From Holothuria scabra (Eukaryota > Echinodermata > Holothuroidea > Aspidochirotida > Holothuriidae), in assembly GCA_037179385.1 (NCBI GenBank), contig CM074190.1, positions 10,562,206 to 10,626,205 on the forward strand: a stretch of DNA of 64,000 nucleotides, given 5' to 3'. Below, in pieces: positions 1-52,689 of this stretch (its first letter is position 1; every line of letters begins with the position of its first letter). Both the position numbers and the translations under genes were made by a program. The notes under the pieces are model-generated. The model was not told the origin of the DNA. It worked only from the letters and a program-made list of their open reading frames with translations, and did not search any database.

Positions 1-51
1 CAACGTTTTGGCAAAAGGGAAAGTAACTGAACCAATGGTAGACCTCTGAGA

Positions 52-91
52 TTAAATCAGGGAGTTGTTGGTAACACCTCCCTGATTAAAC
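52..91. repeat. CAGGGAG hairpin, copy 1
   Basis: TTAAATCAGGGAG pairs with CTCCCTGATTAAA across a short loop containing TTGTTGGTAACAC. Confidence 0.7.
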
Positions 92-1326
92 GTAACGGAG
101 GTAAATGAAATCATTGATCAATATAGCCTAACGGACCAGCTGCAGGCAACTGCAGCAGCAACAGAAACCCCTTCACCCGTCCTTTATTTGAGAGAAAAAA
201 CGATACCACTTTCAATTTTTACAAAATCTAGAGAAAGTTTCTCTTTAACGGTTGAACGGAAAATTTTCCTCTTGATAAACGGGTAACATCTTATGTGACT
301 TTTAGCCTCACCATCACTCAGCCTGATGTACTGGGATTAACGCTCCTACAATAGAATACTTCTAATTTAAAAGAACTTTGGCCCATCTAATAAGTACTAT
401 ACAAAAGAAAACTACATTTAGCCAACAAAATGATCCTTAATGAAAAAAGGACAAATCGGAATAACATTCTTTACGTTCACCTGATGTGGTTTTCAAATAG
501 GCCGTTGCTTAATACATTGTTATTATAAAATTAACTTTATGAAAATTGACATTACACACCAAGAATAAATAACACCAAGTATATGTGAAAATACGTTAGC
601 CTGAGATAATGTTGCACAACTCTTTCGCAACAGCTTTGTACTTTGTATTGCACATTAGTTTGTCAATAATAGACATTAAAAGTACTGTATAGATGGCGCT
701 ATTTTCTTTTGTTTTGTTTAGTGTACAACAGTGAAAGTATTCTGTGACCTACAGATCACAAATCTACAAAATCTCGTCCTTCAATTAGGCGTCATTGTTT
801 CGATTGTAAATGTTGCTGTTCTTTCTTCAATTTTCAGTATCTTTGCCATGGATATTACCATAATTATTTTTATTGGTGGTGTCACCGTTTGTATCCTCCA
901 TTTGCACACGTCACCACTTTCGTTGATATCACCATTTGCATGGAATGTTCGCACTAATAGAGATAAGGCGAATGCCACGTTAATATTTTTTCTTGTTTTG
1001 TTTTTGTTTTTATTAAGACGAAAAAGCGCCTCCAATTGGACCGTGACAGAATAACTGTTTTGTCCCTCTGTCCAACTCGGCATGCTGTTACCTCTATTTA
1101 AATTCATGTTCCTCCAGTGGTGCAGCCAAGGTAATGTCAGGTAATTGGAATGTGGTGTTTGATTTTCCTAAAAGCCAGTAAGTGGTTCGTGGAGCTTTTC
1201 CCTGTAAAATAAACCAACAAGATATATAGATTATAAGTGAGTAGTACCGTGAATGTAAACTGCTCCCCTTGTGGAAAACACATTGCTAACAAACACCACC
1301 CCCTTTCACAAGTTGAAACATTAAAC
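91..1326. other. No gene seen; AT-rich DNA
   Basis: Two overlapping antisense frames at about 731-1107 look like chance: no splice context and no motif. The missing last receptor exon was looked for here and not found. Confidence 0.5.
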
Positions 1327-1440
1327 GGTGCTATGGCCGAGTGGATAAAGCATTTGAAAGCATTTGAAGCGATGAAGCATTTGAAGCGATGAAGCTTAGC
1401 AACCGGGAGGTCTGGAGTTCGATTCCTGGCCGGGTCAAAG
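1327..1440 (+). repeat. tRNA-derived SINE head with expanded anticodon region (SINE-A, copy 1)
   Basis: A box TGGCCGAGTGG at 1334-1344 and B box GAGTTCGATTCC at 1414-1425 resemble a serine-type tRNA. Between them AAGCATTTGAA(GCGATG) units are repeated three times, lengthening the head. No intact tRNA fold, so not a functional tRNA gene. Confidence 0.65.
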
Positions 1441-1667
1441 TAAGGTTTTAATCCAACAGCAATCTACGGTTTTCCCACTGAACTGGCCTTTCAAAAAATA
1501 CCAAATTTGATCCAAATTGTTGAGTTGGTTGCCACCCGACGTGAAGTTGTAATTCATAAGCCAACGGCTTCTCCCACATTCGTGGTCGCTTAGCGTCGTA
1601 AAACAACTGCCCTTCAAGGCCCGATTATAAACCTTTACTTAAAAGGCATAGCTCACGCCACATCAAT

Positions 1668-1958
1668 ACGGGTCATTCCTCTCACCCCAAGTTGCAGTTC
1701 TTGTAGGGGTTCCCAGAAATTCTCAATTGGCTCAGCTCTTTGATTGACAACGTATTTAAACAATGGAGAAGTACCAAAGCTTATATTACACAACATAAAC
1801 TGTGCTAAGAGTGTTTTGATTACACACATTGAGCTTTTCTACACTGACCCTGAAGCAATAAACTGATATTGTGTCTGGATAAGGATGAATTTCAGACATA
1901 TGTGGGGCCGCAGGTTAGGAGAATTGGTACTGTTTGGGTTAGAGAATTGGGCCTTTAA
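1668..1958 (+). mobile_element. TTAA MITE family A, copy 1
   Basis: Shares CAATTGGCTCAGCTCTTTGA, CACACATTGAGCTTTTCTA and CTGAAGCAATAAACTGA with four other copies. The right end is GAGAATTGGGCC-TTTAA; the left terminus is eroded. Confidence 0.75.
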
Positions 1959-4160
1959 TTCGTAACGCCTGGAATTTGTGCACTAGGGCATACAGTGTGA
2001 TGAACAAACCGAGCTCATAACTTCTCTTGTTGCATCAAATTGCATACAGCAGGAAGCATATTTCAGTTTAACTCAACAGAACCAATATAGGGGTGCCATC
2101 CTTACTTTACGGCAATTTAAAACGTACATTTTTACGCTAAAAGGGTAAGTTAGATACAGTCAACTGCAAATACAAACAATACTTTAGATTACTCCTTATG
2201 GGTTTACTATGAATGGACTAAAAGCAAAGGATCCACGAAATTTCCAAGTTAACTAAAATTTCGGAACACGTGTAGTAGGTGTAGGGTCGTTTCGAAAGCT
2301 GTGCGCACTTTACCACCGCACTCGTCTTTGCACGAGTTGAGAGATGTTTGTGCACAATGCAACGTGAAATGAGTCAAAGGTGAAGTGTCCTACCAAGGAA
2401 GTAGTACTTTCATGGTCCCGGCAGTTATCAAATATCTTCCCTTTGAGACTGCAGATGATGAACTGCAAGCGTTATCAACATCTGCCTGTCAGGCATGTAT
2501 AGCGCACGGATGCGCACCCAGTTGAAATAGACAGCAAGGTACAGCTTACCTTGTGACTAATTTAAAGGGAAATATTGTGTTTGTTTTACAAGAAAATTTC
2601 ATCCTTTTAAAACCAATATTTATTGGCAAAGAGTGATAAATAATTACAAATAAGAGTGTATGGTAGCCTTCTTTTCAAGGAATAAGTTTCTCTTAGAGAG
2701 AAATTCAGTTGTTTGTTGCTAAAGAATAATTTGTTCACCCAAACTTTGTACATTTCAAAAGATGCAACTTCCATAACTCTTCTTGTGAATAATATTTTGA
2801 GGAGATAAAGCTATTGCTGGGGTTTATTGTTGAGACCAAATGGTTTGAAAATGACTACAGCTTTTTACTTTTAATGCTATGTTGGAGCATTTTAAACGCA
2901 ATATTTTCCTTTAACACTGCCTCATTTCCAATCTCGTTTACAAGTTAAAAAAAAACAGCTGCACATATCCCAGTCAGCAATATCCAGCGATGCGTCGGCG
3001 GTCATTGTCGGTTTTTGATCGGTCGTGAAAACGTGGTTGGCCGCTGGGAGGCCTTCGGAGGACTATTCAAGGTCCGCTGGCAACAACCGGGTCTGAAACA
3101 AACTGTATGTTTCGTAAACTTTTCCAGCTAAACAATTTCATAGCCGTCGGAGGACCGCCAGCGAGCCACCCGACATTTCTCCGACGGACCGCCGATGTGG
3201 CCTACGGCGGTCCGTTGCGGAACCAACCGAATTTGCTAACACGAATAATTATCTAAGAAATGTTGTAACCAGCTGTAACCATGGAGTTGTTTCCAAAATA
3301 ACAGCTCCCTGCGGTAACTTATTAAAGGATATGTTGCAACAGAAATACGTGCCATCAGGACCAGGAAGGAGACTGTTGTGTTACAGGGGAAGGGGAGGGG
3401 GGGGGACAGGGGGCAAGAAGTGTCGTTCAGCCTTTAAAGTCTTTCTTCTTCCCGATATTGTTCGTCTTACCTTAATACTTATTTCTCCCCTATTTTCCAA
3501 ACTAAATCCTCCTATACATTGAAGAATGTCTCTTGTCTCTTGACTTATCTGAATTCGCAGAGCTGTGGAAACAAAAGATGTATGCGTGAATAATAATGCT
3601 TAAACAAACAACTTGACACTATTATATGTGAGATATGACGACCATCAATCTCGCTTCATGGCCAATTGATAAAAAATCAAAACGATTCTCGTTTCATTTT
3701 TTCAAGTTCACAGCTGCTTATAGATATAGGCTACATCTTAAGTTTAAGTAAATTAGATGGTCTCGGTTTAAATTATTGAATGATTGTTTTTTGTCTGTGA
3801 CGTTTATTTGCATTTCTTCAAACAAGGTTGACATACCTTGACGTAACAGAACAGGACGATTCGGTGTACTTTGCAATACAGACCACTCTGGGGATCATCA
3901 TTTGAACATTGTTTTACCGTCTCATTTATTCACTCATAATTCTTTTCAGTTTAATTCACAAGTTCGCTTTTAAACACGTTTAATTGCTAAATTTTCATGT
4001 TTTATGGCTTACTATTTTTAGAATTCAAACGTTTTTATAAAGTCCCAAACTTGCTTGTTAAACACGTTGTTTTCAGAGTGCAGACTCTCATAGGCCCACT
4101 TGTTGATAATTCTTTAAAAATATTTACATATTTAATCAACTTTTGTTTTGATATAAATAC
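1959..4160. other. No gene seen apart from the GC-rich block
   Basis: Searched on the minus strand for the C-terminal cyclase segment; nothing convincing. A poly-G stretch lies near 3390-3410. Confidence 0.5.
2970..3240. repeat. GC-rich block with repeated CGTCGG(C/A)GG motifs
   Basis: GCGTCGGCGGTC, GCCGTCGGAGGACCGCC and CCGACGGACCGCCG recur in both directions in an otherwise AT-rich area. No open frame. Probably a degenerate transposon, family unknown. Confidence 0.45.
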
Positions 4161-45033
<40,873 letters not shown>

Positions 45034-46705
45034 TGCGGAACGGAAACCCTGACCTAAACTTGAAACGATTGCATAATCAGCAAATCGGAAATCTGACAAA
45101 AGAACGGAGAAAGAAAGGAAAATTGTGTTGTAAATTTGCAACAATTTTAACAGTGTAGGTTACAAAATAACAACCACTTAGCTTGCGGCTCGTACTTTTT
45201 TGCAGCCATTTTACTATGTGACGATGATATTCTTCAGAGGAAGGCTGCAGAATATTGTAAAGACTTGAGCCAAGTGTTCAAATCCTGTGATGAATGTGAC
45301 ATTCTTGTACAAAGTGCAAAGTGTTAAACACGCGCCCTCACAAGTGAGAAATAAACTTAGCAAAGTGACAGGCAAATTTTGCCCACCTTATTCCCCTTGG
45401 CGTGCGCTTAAGGCTTTAGACACCTCCCCTAGCTACTTAGGTCTTCAGGCTAGTGGGGATAGTTTTGTTCTTGTTCTTGAGTTTGTACTGGAACTATTCG
45501 GCTGCAAGTCAAACGCCGTTTCAAGCTTTTGTAACGAATTCTGCAGATCTTACACATTCGTGTCACGCAACATTTTGGAGACAAACAGTAAGGCATCATG
45601 TACGCACAACGTATAATTCATACGCCCTTGAAGTAGACTTACGGTCGTACCCACTTGTACACATCCTAATCTTAATCTAACCTTGACTTCATTAAATGAA
45701 CAACTATTCTCGATAATTTGGATTTGAACTGTAACATGATCTTTCGACATTTCCCATCGGTTGATGCTAAATTTTAGCAAAGTTAAGTCCCCAAGTGCTC
45801 ATAATTCTACGTTAAAATTTAACAAATGGAACGTGTGTAGTGGCATATTTATGTAGGAAAATAAACCTCCAATGTCCAGATGTCGTTTGGCTATGCATGC
45901 ACCGAACGGCACAGAAGTATGACACGTCAAAATAGGAACTAAGTCGAAGAAATCATCCTCTATAAAGTTAAATTTGTGAGCTAATGCGGGACTTAATCCA
46001 TGGAAGAACAATTTCCAAATATACTGTATAATGTGCTCTCTGACGCACCTGATTTGTGCTGCATCAAAAATATGGTAAAAATAACCGATGACCATTATCA
46101 TTTGAAGAACGAAAAGTTATGAGAGTTTATGCGCTGCAGTGTGTTGCCTGCGTAGCAGACTGTGGGGCATATTCCTTGGTCAGTAATATCCCCACCAGTC
46201 CTTAAGTCCTTAAAGGGGAAGTGAACAGACCGAGTCCGCTCTGCGGGGTGGCCTCAGTGATGATATTTGTTGCGCTAACTGAATAAATTTGTGTTGAATA
46301 ACTTTTTGAGAAAGCGCTACAATTTTGCTTCACACTTTCTTAACTTCAAAAATTTCGTAAGGGGCAGGCCTCCTACCCTAAAAGCCTTCCCACGCTCTCC
46401 AACGGATAGATCAGACTGTCAGAGATAGAAGACTCAAAACTTTTTTTTTGCACGTATAAAAGGGCCTGTAAAATTTCAGTAAAAAACAAAGACGTAAAAA
46501 ACAAACAAAGGGGTTATCCATGCTGATGATGAGGCAGGGATTAACTCGTATTTTTTGTTTTTATTTCTCTATTTAAAGGCATTCTCAACAGTTTGGGACT
46601 TGGCAGCTATGCGCGAGTAATCAATGGGGGATGGTCTAAGCTTATTTAAAACGGACAGTCATGTGTAAGATTGTACTTTTTGAGTGCAGAAACGGACACT
46701 GTCAA
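45034..46705. other. Region upstream of the receptor start; promoter expected but not resolved
   Basis: A minus-strand frame stays open to 45144. No clear TATA box or initiator could be assigned. Short plus frames at 45287-45680 lack coding character. Confidence 0.4.
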
Positions 46706-46742
46706 ACCAGGGAGTTGTTAGCGACTATATCAACTCCCTGGT
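46706..46742. repeat. CAGGGAG hairpin, copy 2
   Basis: ACCAGGGAGTTG and CAACTCCCTGGT pair perfectly (12 bp) across a 13-nt loop. Confidence 0.8.
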
Positions 46743-49040
46743 CAAACAGGAAGACCCCAAACGTTGCCGGACCGTGTCATCTGATGATTATGAAGTTACG
46801 CTTCATCAGTTCACGGGAGGTTCTGCCAGATTTGTAACAGCAAATTTTCTGTTGAACTTGAAAAGGATTTTTCCAGGACAAGATCTTAAAGTCAAAAATT
46901 TATTAAATTAATGCCGCTTTCAAGGGCCGTGAAGTGCCCTTACCAATGTTATTTTCATGACTCGAAAAGTTAACCAAATTAACGACGAATTCGGATAGTT
47001 AATACAATCCAGTTTTTCTCTTAGCCTTACGTCATAGTCCCACGCAACACCTTTCCCGAAGTGGTAGAATATTCAGTTCCAGCAAAATTGTAAAAAGTTC
47101 TGAGATGTTTTCATTTGCCAGATAACAGAGACAGATAGGAGACTGCAAAGATGTACAGAGCAACCGGGTTCGCCAGCAAAATAGAAGTGGTACAATTTAC
47201 CTTGTGTTTTTTTTATGATTATCATGTACTGTTTTCTTTCCCCATGCCTGTAAATCTAAGCAGTCGTTACACGAAATTATCGTTTGCAATAAAGTTTTCA
47301 TAAAATATATTTTATTGCAAACGAGAGCTTAGATTCTACGTACAGGCATGCGAGATGTCATTTCCGGCTTTCTATGGGATCGAAATTTTTCTGCACGCTC
47401 CCCGCCAAATGACTTCGCTCCGTTTAGATATCCGCTTAGAAATCCAAGCACTTACACAAAATATGCATCCCCCATCAAGAAAATGCTGGTTCCGCCACTA
47501 GGACAAAATTGCTACATTGAGAATTAGGTAAATGTATCCAGCCTCTGTCCTTAGCACTTAAACTCTATTGGTTTACCATGTGTATTCTGCACTGACTGAA
47601 GGAAAAGAAGCCACACACTTATTTGCAAGGCAATTTATCGATGAATTCTGCTTGGGTGAAATGTCGTTGAGGAAACCCATTTTATAAATGAAGGTTGACT
47701 TGAAATTTTGTCTTTTTATCTATTTTTTTCACAAATGACCTATTAAATGGGTGCCGTTACCTTTTTGTTTCCAAAATTTAATCGGAAACATGACTGACGT
47801 GACCAAGAGCTGTGAATAAGTAATTCGTTTACTGTTTGGGCATGATGAAATTTTGTAAGTGTGTATTTGCATGCATTTTCCCGTTTTGCGAATCGATTTT
47901 CTCCATGTAATCATGGATTTGGCATAAACATGGATTTCCTTGATTGCGCAAAGTGTTAAATGAAGTAACTCCGACTACACTATATCTCACAACAGTCAGC
48001 ACCCTGCTTACATGATGATACGACCATTAAAGTCATAATGTATTCGTGAACTCTCCTTCCATTTTCAATCATCAAGTTTGCCCATTTCATTCTTACGAGG
48101 TTTCAAATACTTATATGTGGACTTTGCCCATTAAACAAGAATTTAAACAAATATTCATATTAAAGCAGAAATTGCCCTTATAGAGTGCATTTACTTACGC
48201 CACAGGCCCCACCCATTGTTTGACGGGCAAAACCTAGTATAGTACTCATTAAGTGTAGCTAGCTGCGAAACAGCTGTCAACCTACGTGTGACTGTTGCAC
48301 TAACACTTTTGCGAGTCATTGGGCGTGGCTAACCAATTGTGACGTCACTCGACGACGCATTGTAGCTAAACTTTGCAAAGGGGGTGGGGTTAGATAGTTA
48401 AGCCCTGTGATCCAAATGGAGAAAAAACCTTTCCACATCCCTTTATCATCTTTTTTAAAAAAAATACTTTATGTGTGAAAACGTTCTAAAACCTTGTTGG
48501 CAATCTTCATAAAAAAGATAAAAAAAGGGGCGTGGCCCTGTATCACATCCCTGTATGTCCTTGCATGGAGTGCCTTACAAACAAACAATCCCTGGAGTCA
48601 TTGGCTTTGTGTTGTTTGCCCTCTCCCCTTCTTGGAAAGTTAACTGTCGTTGACCTTTATGTTTGCTTTTTCACTGTCTGTGGTAAATTACAAACTTTTA
48701 GTTTCCGGTTTATATATCCATTGACTAAGTATGTAAATATGTCTGGGAATGGAAAATTATGTGTAGTATACATGGTAAAATGAAAGGGAACACGTTTCCC
48801 GTTTGGACAAACACAGAACGATTTGTCTTGATAACTGAATTAGCAAAAACACTGCCAACCCACCCAGAAATATTTACAAAAGGAGAACTATTGAATACAT
48901 TCTAAACTACTTACCAAGTTTACAGATTAATTGTTATCCGGCCCGCTCTAACATAAACAAGTGGCCCCACTGCCTACAGCAACTCGTCCTTGCCTTTAAT
49001 AACCCTAAAATTAATATCCGTCCTTACCGTGGATCACTAC
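46743..49040. other. Upstream intergenic DNA; only the composite hairpin recognised
   Basis: A plus frame at 46684-46911 starts at the CAGGGAG hairpin and has no recognisable motif. The rest is non-coding in appearance. Confidence 0.45.
47243..47350. repeat. Composite hairpin with AATAAA on both arms
   Basis: Three paired blocks: CATGCCTGT with ACAGGCATG, AATCTAAGC with GCTTAGATT, and CGTTTGCAATAAA with TTTATTGCAAACG. The inner block places a polyadenylation-like AATAAA in each direction. Confidence 0.75.
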
Positions 49041-49218
49041 TGAGCTTTAGATTTCGCGACGCGGACGTCAGCTGCAACGTAATGACGTCACCTTCTCTGT
49101 TACCACTTCCATTTGACAACTCGGTGTAGCGTTACTTCGCGTTGCGCTCTAAACGGCATAGGTACAAATGACGCAATTTCGTTGAAGATGAGGTCCGCGT
49201 CGTGAAATCTAAAGCTCA
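49041..49218. mobile_element. Short element with 26-bp terminal inverted repeats
   Basis: Left arm 49041-49066 (TGAGCTTTAGATTTCGCGAC...) pairs with 49193-49218 at 25 of 26 positions. The 126-bp interior is GC-richer than its surroundings and has GTAATGACGTCA. No target duplication is evident. Family not recognised. Confidence 0.75.
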
Positions 49219-49635
49219 ACAAGCGCCAGGGCGACGTCGTCGGGCATCTCCTCCCTGCAGGGGCGTATCCCGAAAGTTATCATAGAGGGCAAGGTTTGTC
49301 CTTTGGGAGGATTCGATGGAAGCTGTGCCCCTCTATAGACAATTTTTTTGCTTTTGAAACGGCTGATATGGTAAACGGTACGATACATTAATCATTGTTT
49401 GAGGCATATTTAAAAACCCATGGCGGTCAGAATGTGACCTTGGCGCATGCATGTTGCCCAACGTCTGGTCCACCCACTCTCTAATTATCATATTGTCAGA
49501 GAGAGAAATATTCTCCTTTCAAATGAAAAACCATCAAGACAAAGACCATCTCAAACATGAACCAGTCCTGTACTTGCTGATTCTGTGGGCCAATGACCAC
49601 TTTTTAACAAGAAATTTCCTAACAGGCTAACGATA

Positions 49636-49760
49636 GCGTGCATCTCTTACAAGCCAGCGAGCCACAACTGGAATAAAGGCCGTGTTGCCGGCTCGACTTG
49701 AACCAATTGGTTGGAAACTGGGCCTTAAAACTCCATCCAACTAACTAACTAACTAACTCA
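49636..49760 (+). repeat. SINE-A, copy 5 (5' truncated)
   Basis: CCAGCGAGCCACAACTGGAA, GGCTCGACTTGAACCAATTG, GGTTGGAAACTGGGCC, then a (CTAA)n tail, the likely priming repeat. Confidence 0.7.
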
Positions 49761-50309
49761 CCTAAAGATTACCCTTACTCTTACAAAGAATACAATCGAT
49801 GCGATACAGTAGCAACAGCCAATCACTCCAAGGAACGCCTTTTTAAACAGTGCGCATGAGATGGATCTATTCAGCTTCTTCTTAGATATTCATACTCGTT
49901 TGTCGAGGAGACTCTTCTTCCGTTTTCTAAACTCTTTGAAGGACGTAGACTTGTAACCTCTCCCATGTAAGTTAATTTCCATCATAAAAGCACATACTCA
50001 TAAAATCTGGTCCCATTAATGTGAACATCAATGTCTATGATTTAGAATTCGTTTGATGAATTTTCCTTAACCGCTTCATTATACAGATTAGTCTTCTCCT
50101 TGATTTTTACTGTACAGGTAGACAGGAAGGTCTGCTAGTAAAATTTTCTGAATGCAAAGCTTCCAAGTTGAAGCGTTAGAGTTGATCCATTATAACAAGT
50201 GACAAAAAATTTGACAAAATTTATCGTCTTCTAGAATATTCGTAATGATATTCTGTATCTCAAACCGTGGAACTTCTGCCTCGACAAAGTATTAACTCCG
50301 TGTTCAAAC

Positions 50310-50700
50310 TTAAAAAAGGGATATAAGTTCATATCAAGTTCTCGTAGTTGGGGGGGGGGGGGGGGGGACTTATTTTAATCAATCTGATGATTTTTCCATT
50401 GAAATCCGATGTGTGGATTTCAAGATATCAGCAGTTGTAGTTATCACATTTCGCACACAAAATGAGCTCGAAGCAAGCAAATGTGACGTCATATCCTCAT
50501 ATTAGCGAGCGGTCTTGTTGTTCAAGCTGTCCAATTAATTTTTCTTCAAGAATATCATATTACTATAACGTGGCTGCATGAGAGACATGAAAACTCAGCA
50601 TTTAGTACACTTTCTCATACTGAGGTGTCTACACCTTTGGCTTGAAGCCCTGTTCTGTCAGCACGAAAAGAACTCAAGCTTAGATTTCAAAAAGCTTTAA
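50310..50700 (-). mobile_element. TTAA MITE family B, copy 5 (right end uncertain)
   Basis: Shares CATTGAAATCC.ATGTGTGG and GAGCTCGAAGCAAGCAAATG with the reverse-oriented copy at 24 kb. Carries a poly-G tract at 50350-50367. The right boundary is approximate. Confidence 0.6.
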
Positions 50701-50828
50701 TCCTTTGCTGAAATGGAGACAGAAAAATCGTTTTAGGTTTGAATTGACTAAATTTTTTACTTGCAACTGAAGGCCTTCTTTGATGTATCGATTCAGTCTT
50801 AAAATAAAGACCACTCCGATTGCTTTGC

Positions 50829-51015
50829 ACAGATAGTCGGGTCATACCAAAGACTAAAAAAGGAACCTACTGCCGTTGTGCGTGATGCTCCGCATAAGCA
50901 ATGGAGTAGGGAAAACAATCCAGTGAGCCACAATTGGAAAAAAGGCCGTGGCCGGCTCGACTTGAACTAATAGGTTGGAAACTGGGCCGTTAAACTCTAT
51001 CTAACTATAACTCTT
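50829..51015 (+). repeat. SINE-A, copy 6 (5' truncated)
   Basis: Starts GGGTCATACCAAAGACT and runs through CCAGTGAGCCACAATTGGAA and GGTTGGAAACTGGGCC to a CTATCTAACTATAAC tail. Confidence 0.72.
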
Positions 51016-51989
51016 ACTCTGCACAGATAGTGCCTGTCTTAAAGGCCTGTTTTCCATTATTTAAACAGATCAGTTTACGTCTTGTATTTTTCTTGGAAAT
51101 GGTAAATTGAAGCTTAGGGCACTATACATTAGTTCAGTTAGAAGAATTGTACCAGACTAAGATGAGGGAATTTAGTCTTTAATAGATGGATAAAGTAACT
51201 GTTCCTCAAAGTTACTAAATTTTAAAGTATACTAGCGCTTGCGTGACAAACCAAGTAAACGTTGCAATGTCTGACCCCTCCCACGAAAAATTTGACGACC
51301 CTGCAACCGACTCAATGTTGTCTACGTGCCTCGTGCCCTCATACTTACAGTACATACCATTTACGTCAAAGTACACTGAACTAAGTTGTTGTTTTTTCAA
51401 TAAACACCAGCGTTCATGAGACAACGTGGACATACTCAGACCGTATGTTAAGGTTGGTTGAAAATACCATTAAATGCTACTAAAAAAGGAAGAAGGGATG
51501 ATCTAGTTCAGTCACGTTCACATTTAAAAGCACAACAATTGAGACAGACGATAAAAACCTCAGTTGTTTATAGTTTTCCTCTCTGCAGATGGTCGTGCAG
51601 TCTGGTAGTCTGGTAAAGTACGTAATACTACGGAAGCATTATCAATGCCTTGATATTTGGGACAAAAGATGTTATAATGATGTTCTTGCTTTTTGTCTGT
51701 TTTTTTTTATCAAATAATCAAAACAAATGGAGAGATCGTGACTCTGTGAATTTTGTTTCGAGAGAAATGTGAATGACATGAAATCGGACACTGAATGCTT
51801 GGCTAGCAGTCTCAATTGTAGGAAACGGGGTAGGATCACTCCGGAAAAAGAAGTTGTTTTTTATTCTATGGCGACATGCGCCTATGCGTTCAAAATGTAG
51901 GAAATAGAAAGCAGTGAGAGAGTTTTCTTCAACATTCACTTGCCCAAAGATCGCAAGACAGCGTGTAACCATTAATAGCGAGGTCTGAT
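51016..51989. other. No feature recognised
   Basis: A minus frame at 51215-51433 contains a GTAAGT-like donor but no supporting exon. Left as chance. Confidence 0.4.
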
Positions 51990-52230
51990 CAAATATGATA
52001 CCAGGCTCCTGACAGACAGGAAGAAGATTCTGGAAAGATTGGCAGAACACTTCACCAGCGTCATCAACCGTCCATCGTCAATCAATAACAATGCCATAGA
52101 CTGTTTGCTACAAGTGAAGACTATTAAAACCCTGGATAATTTTTCATGGTATGCGAGGCGGAGAAAGTGATTCACCAGCTCTCCTGTGGCAAGGCCTCAT
52201 GATCCAATTCAGTCCTACAAAAATTAAGTG
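51990..52230 (+). mobile_element. Decayed LINE fragment, segment before the reverse-transcriptase core
   Basis: Plus-strand reading gives LLTDRKKILERLAEHFTSVI and NRPSSINNNAID, the segment preceding the reverse transcriptase in a widespread LINE family whose genomic copies encode endonuclease-reverse transcriptase. It breaks off after a KAP-like position. The rest resumes at about 52690, so about 460 bp is probably a later insertion or rearrangement. Confidence 0.6.
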
Positions 52231-52689
52231 AGTGAACAAGATTTATAGGTAGGGTGACACCAAAATGACAAAATCGGGTATTTGATGTAAAAAGCATTAA
52301 AAACCAAGAACATTGTAAATATGTAAATCTTGTGATGTCATGGGAGGGACATACCACATATGGTTAATGTTATCCTTTGTTTTTTGTAATCTTCATTTTA
52401 AGGGAAGTTATAACCTTAGTGTTCCCTGAAGGGTTTATTTTGAAAGTTGAAATTGTGTCTATGAAAATCATCAGTATCAATCACCAAACTATAAAGTATC
52501 TGATGAGTAATTAAGAGATAATTAATGAAGGGTTAAAAAAAAGAAAAGTCAACACTTTACAACACTCAGCATCACTATTTTTGCATAACCAACAAATTGC
52601 TTTTAAAACATTCAAACTTTGAAGATGTATAAGAGATTGGCATTTATCCAAAGGACTTTTCCTTCGGAGACTTTACTCCTTAACTACCA

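Noticed and set aside
781..1107. Overlapping ORFs on both strands near 0.8-1.1 kb
   Set aside because: No splice context, no recognisable motif, and antisense frames of equal length suggest chance.
1327..1435. Functional tRNA-Ser gene
   Set aside because: A and B boxes are present, but the region between them is expanded and no acceptor stem pairs; the head matches dispersed SINE copies.
1..4160. Terminal exon of the receptor guanylyl cyclase
   Set aside because: Minus strand was read for the expected C-terminal cyclase segment and stop; no match, so it is presumed outside the window.
46684..46911. 75-codon plus-strand frame
   Set aside because: It starts across the CAGGGAG hairpin and matches nothing recognised; the composition could be chance.
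51215..51433. Minus-strand exon with a GTAAGT-like donor
   Set aside because: No acceptor-bearing partner and no conserved residues; isolated.
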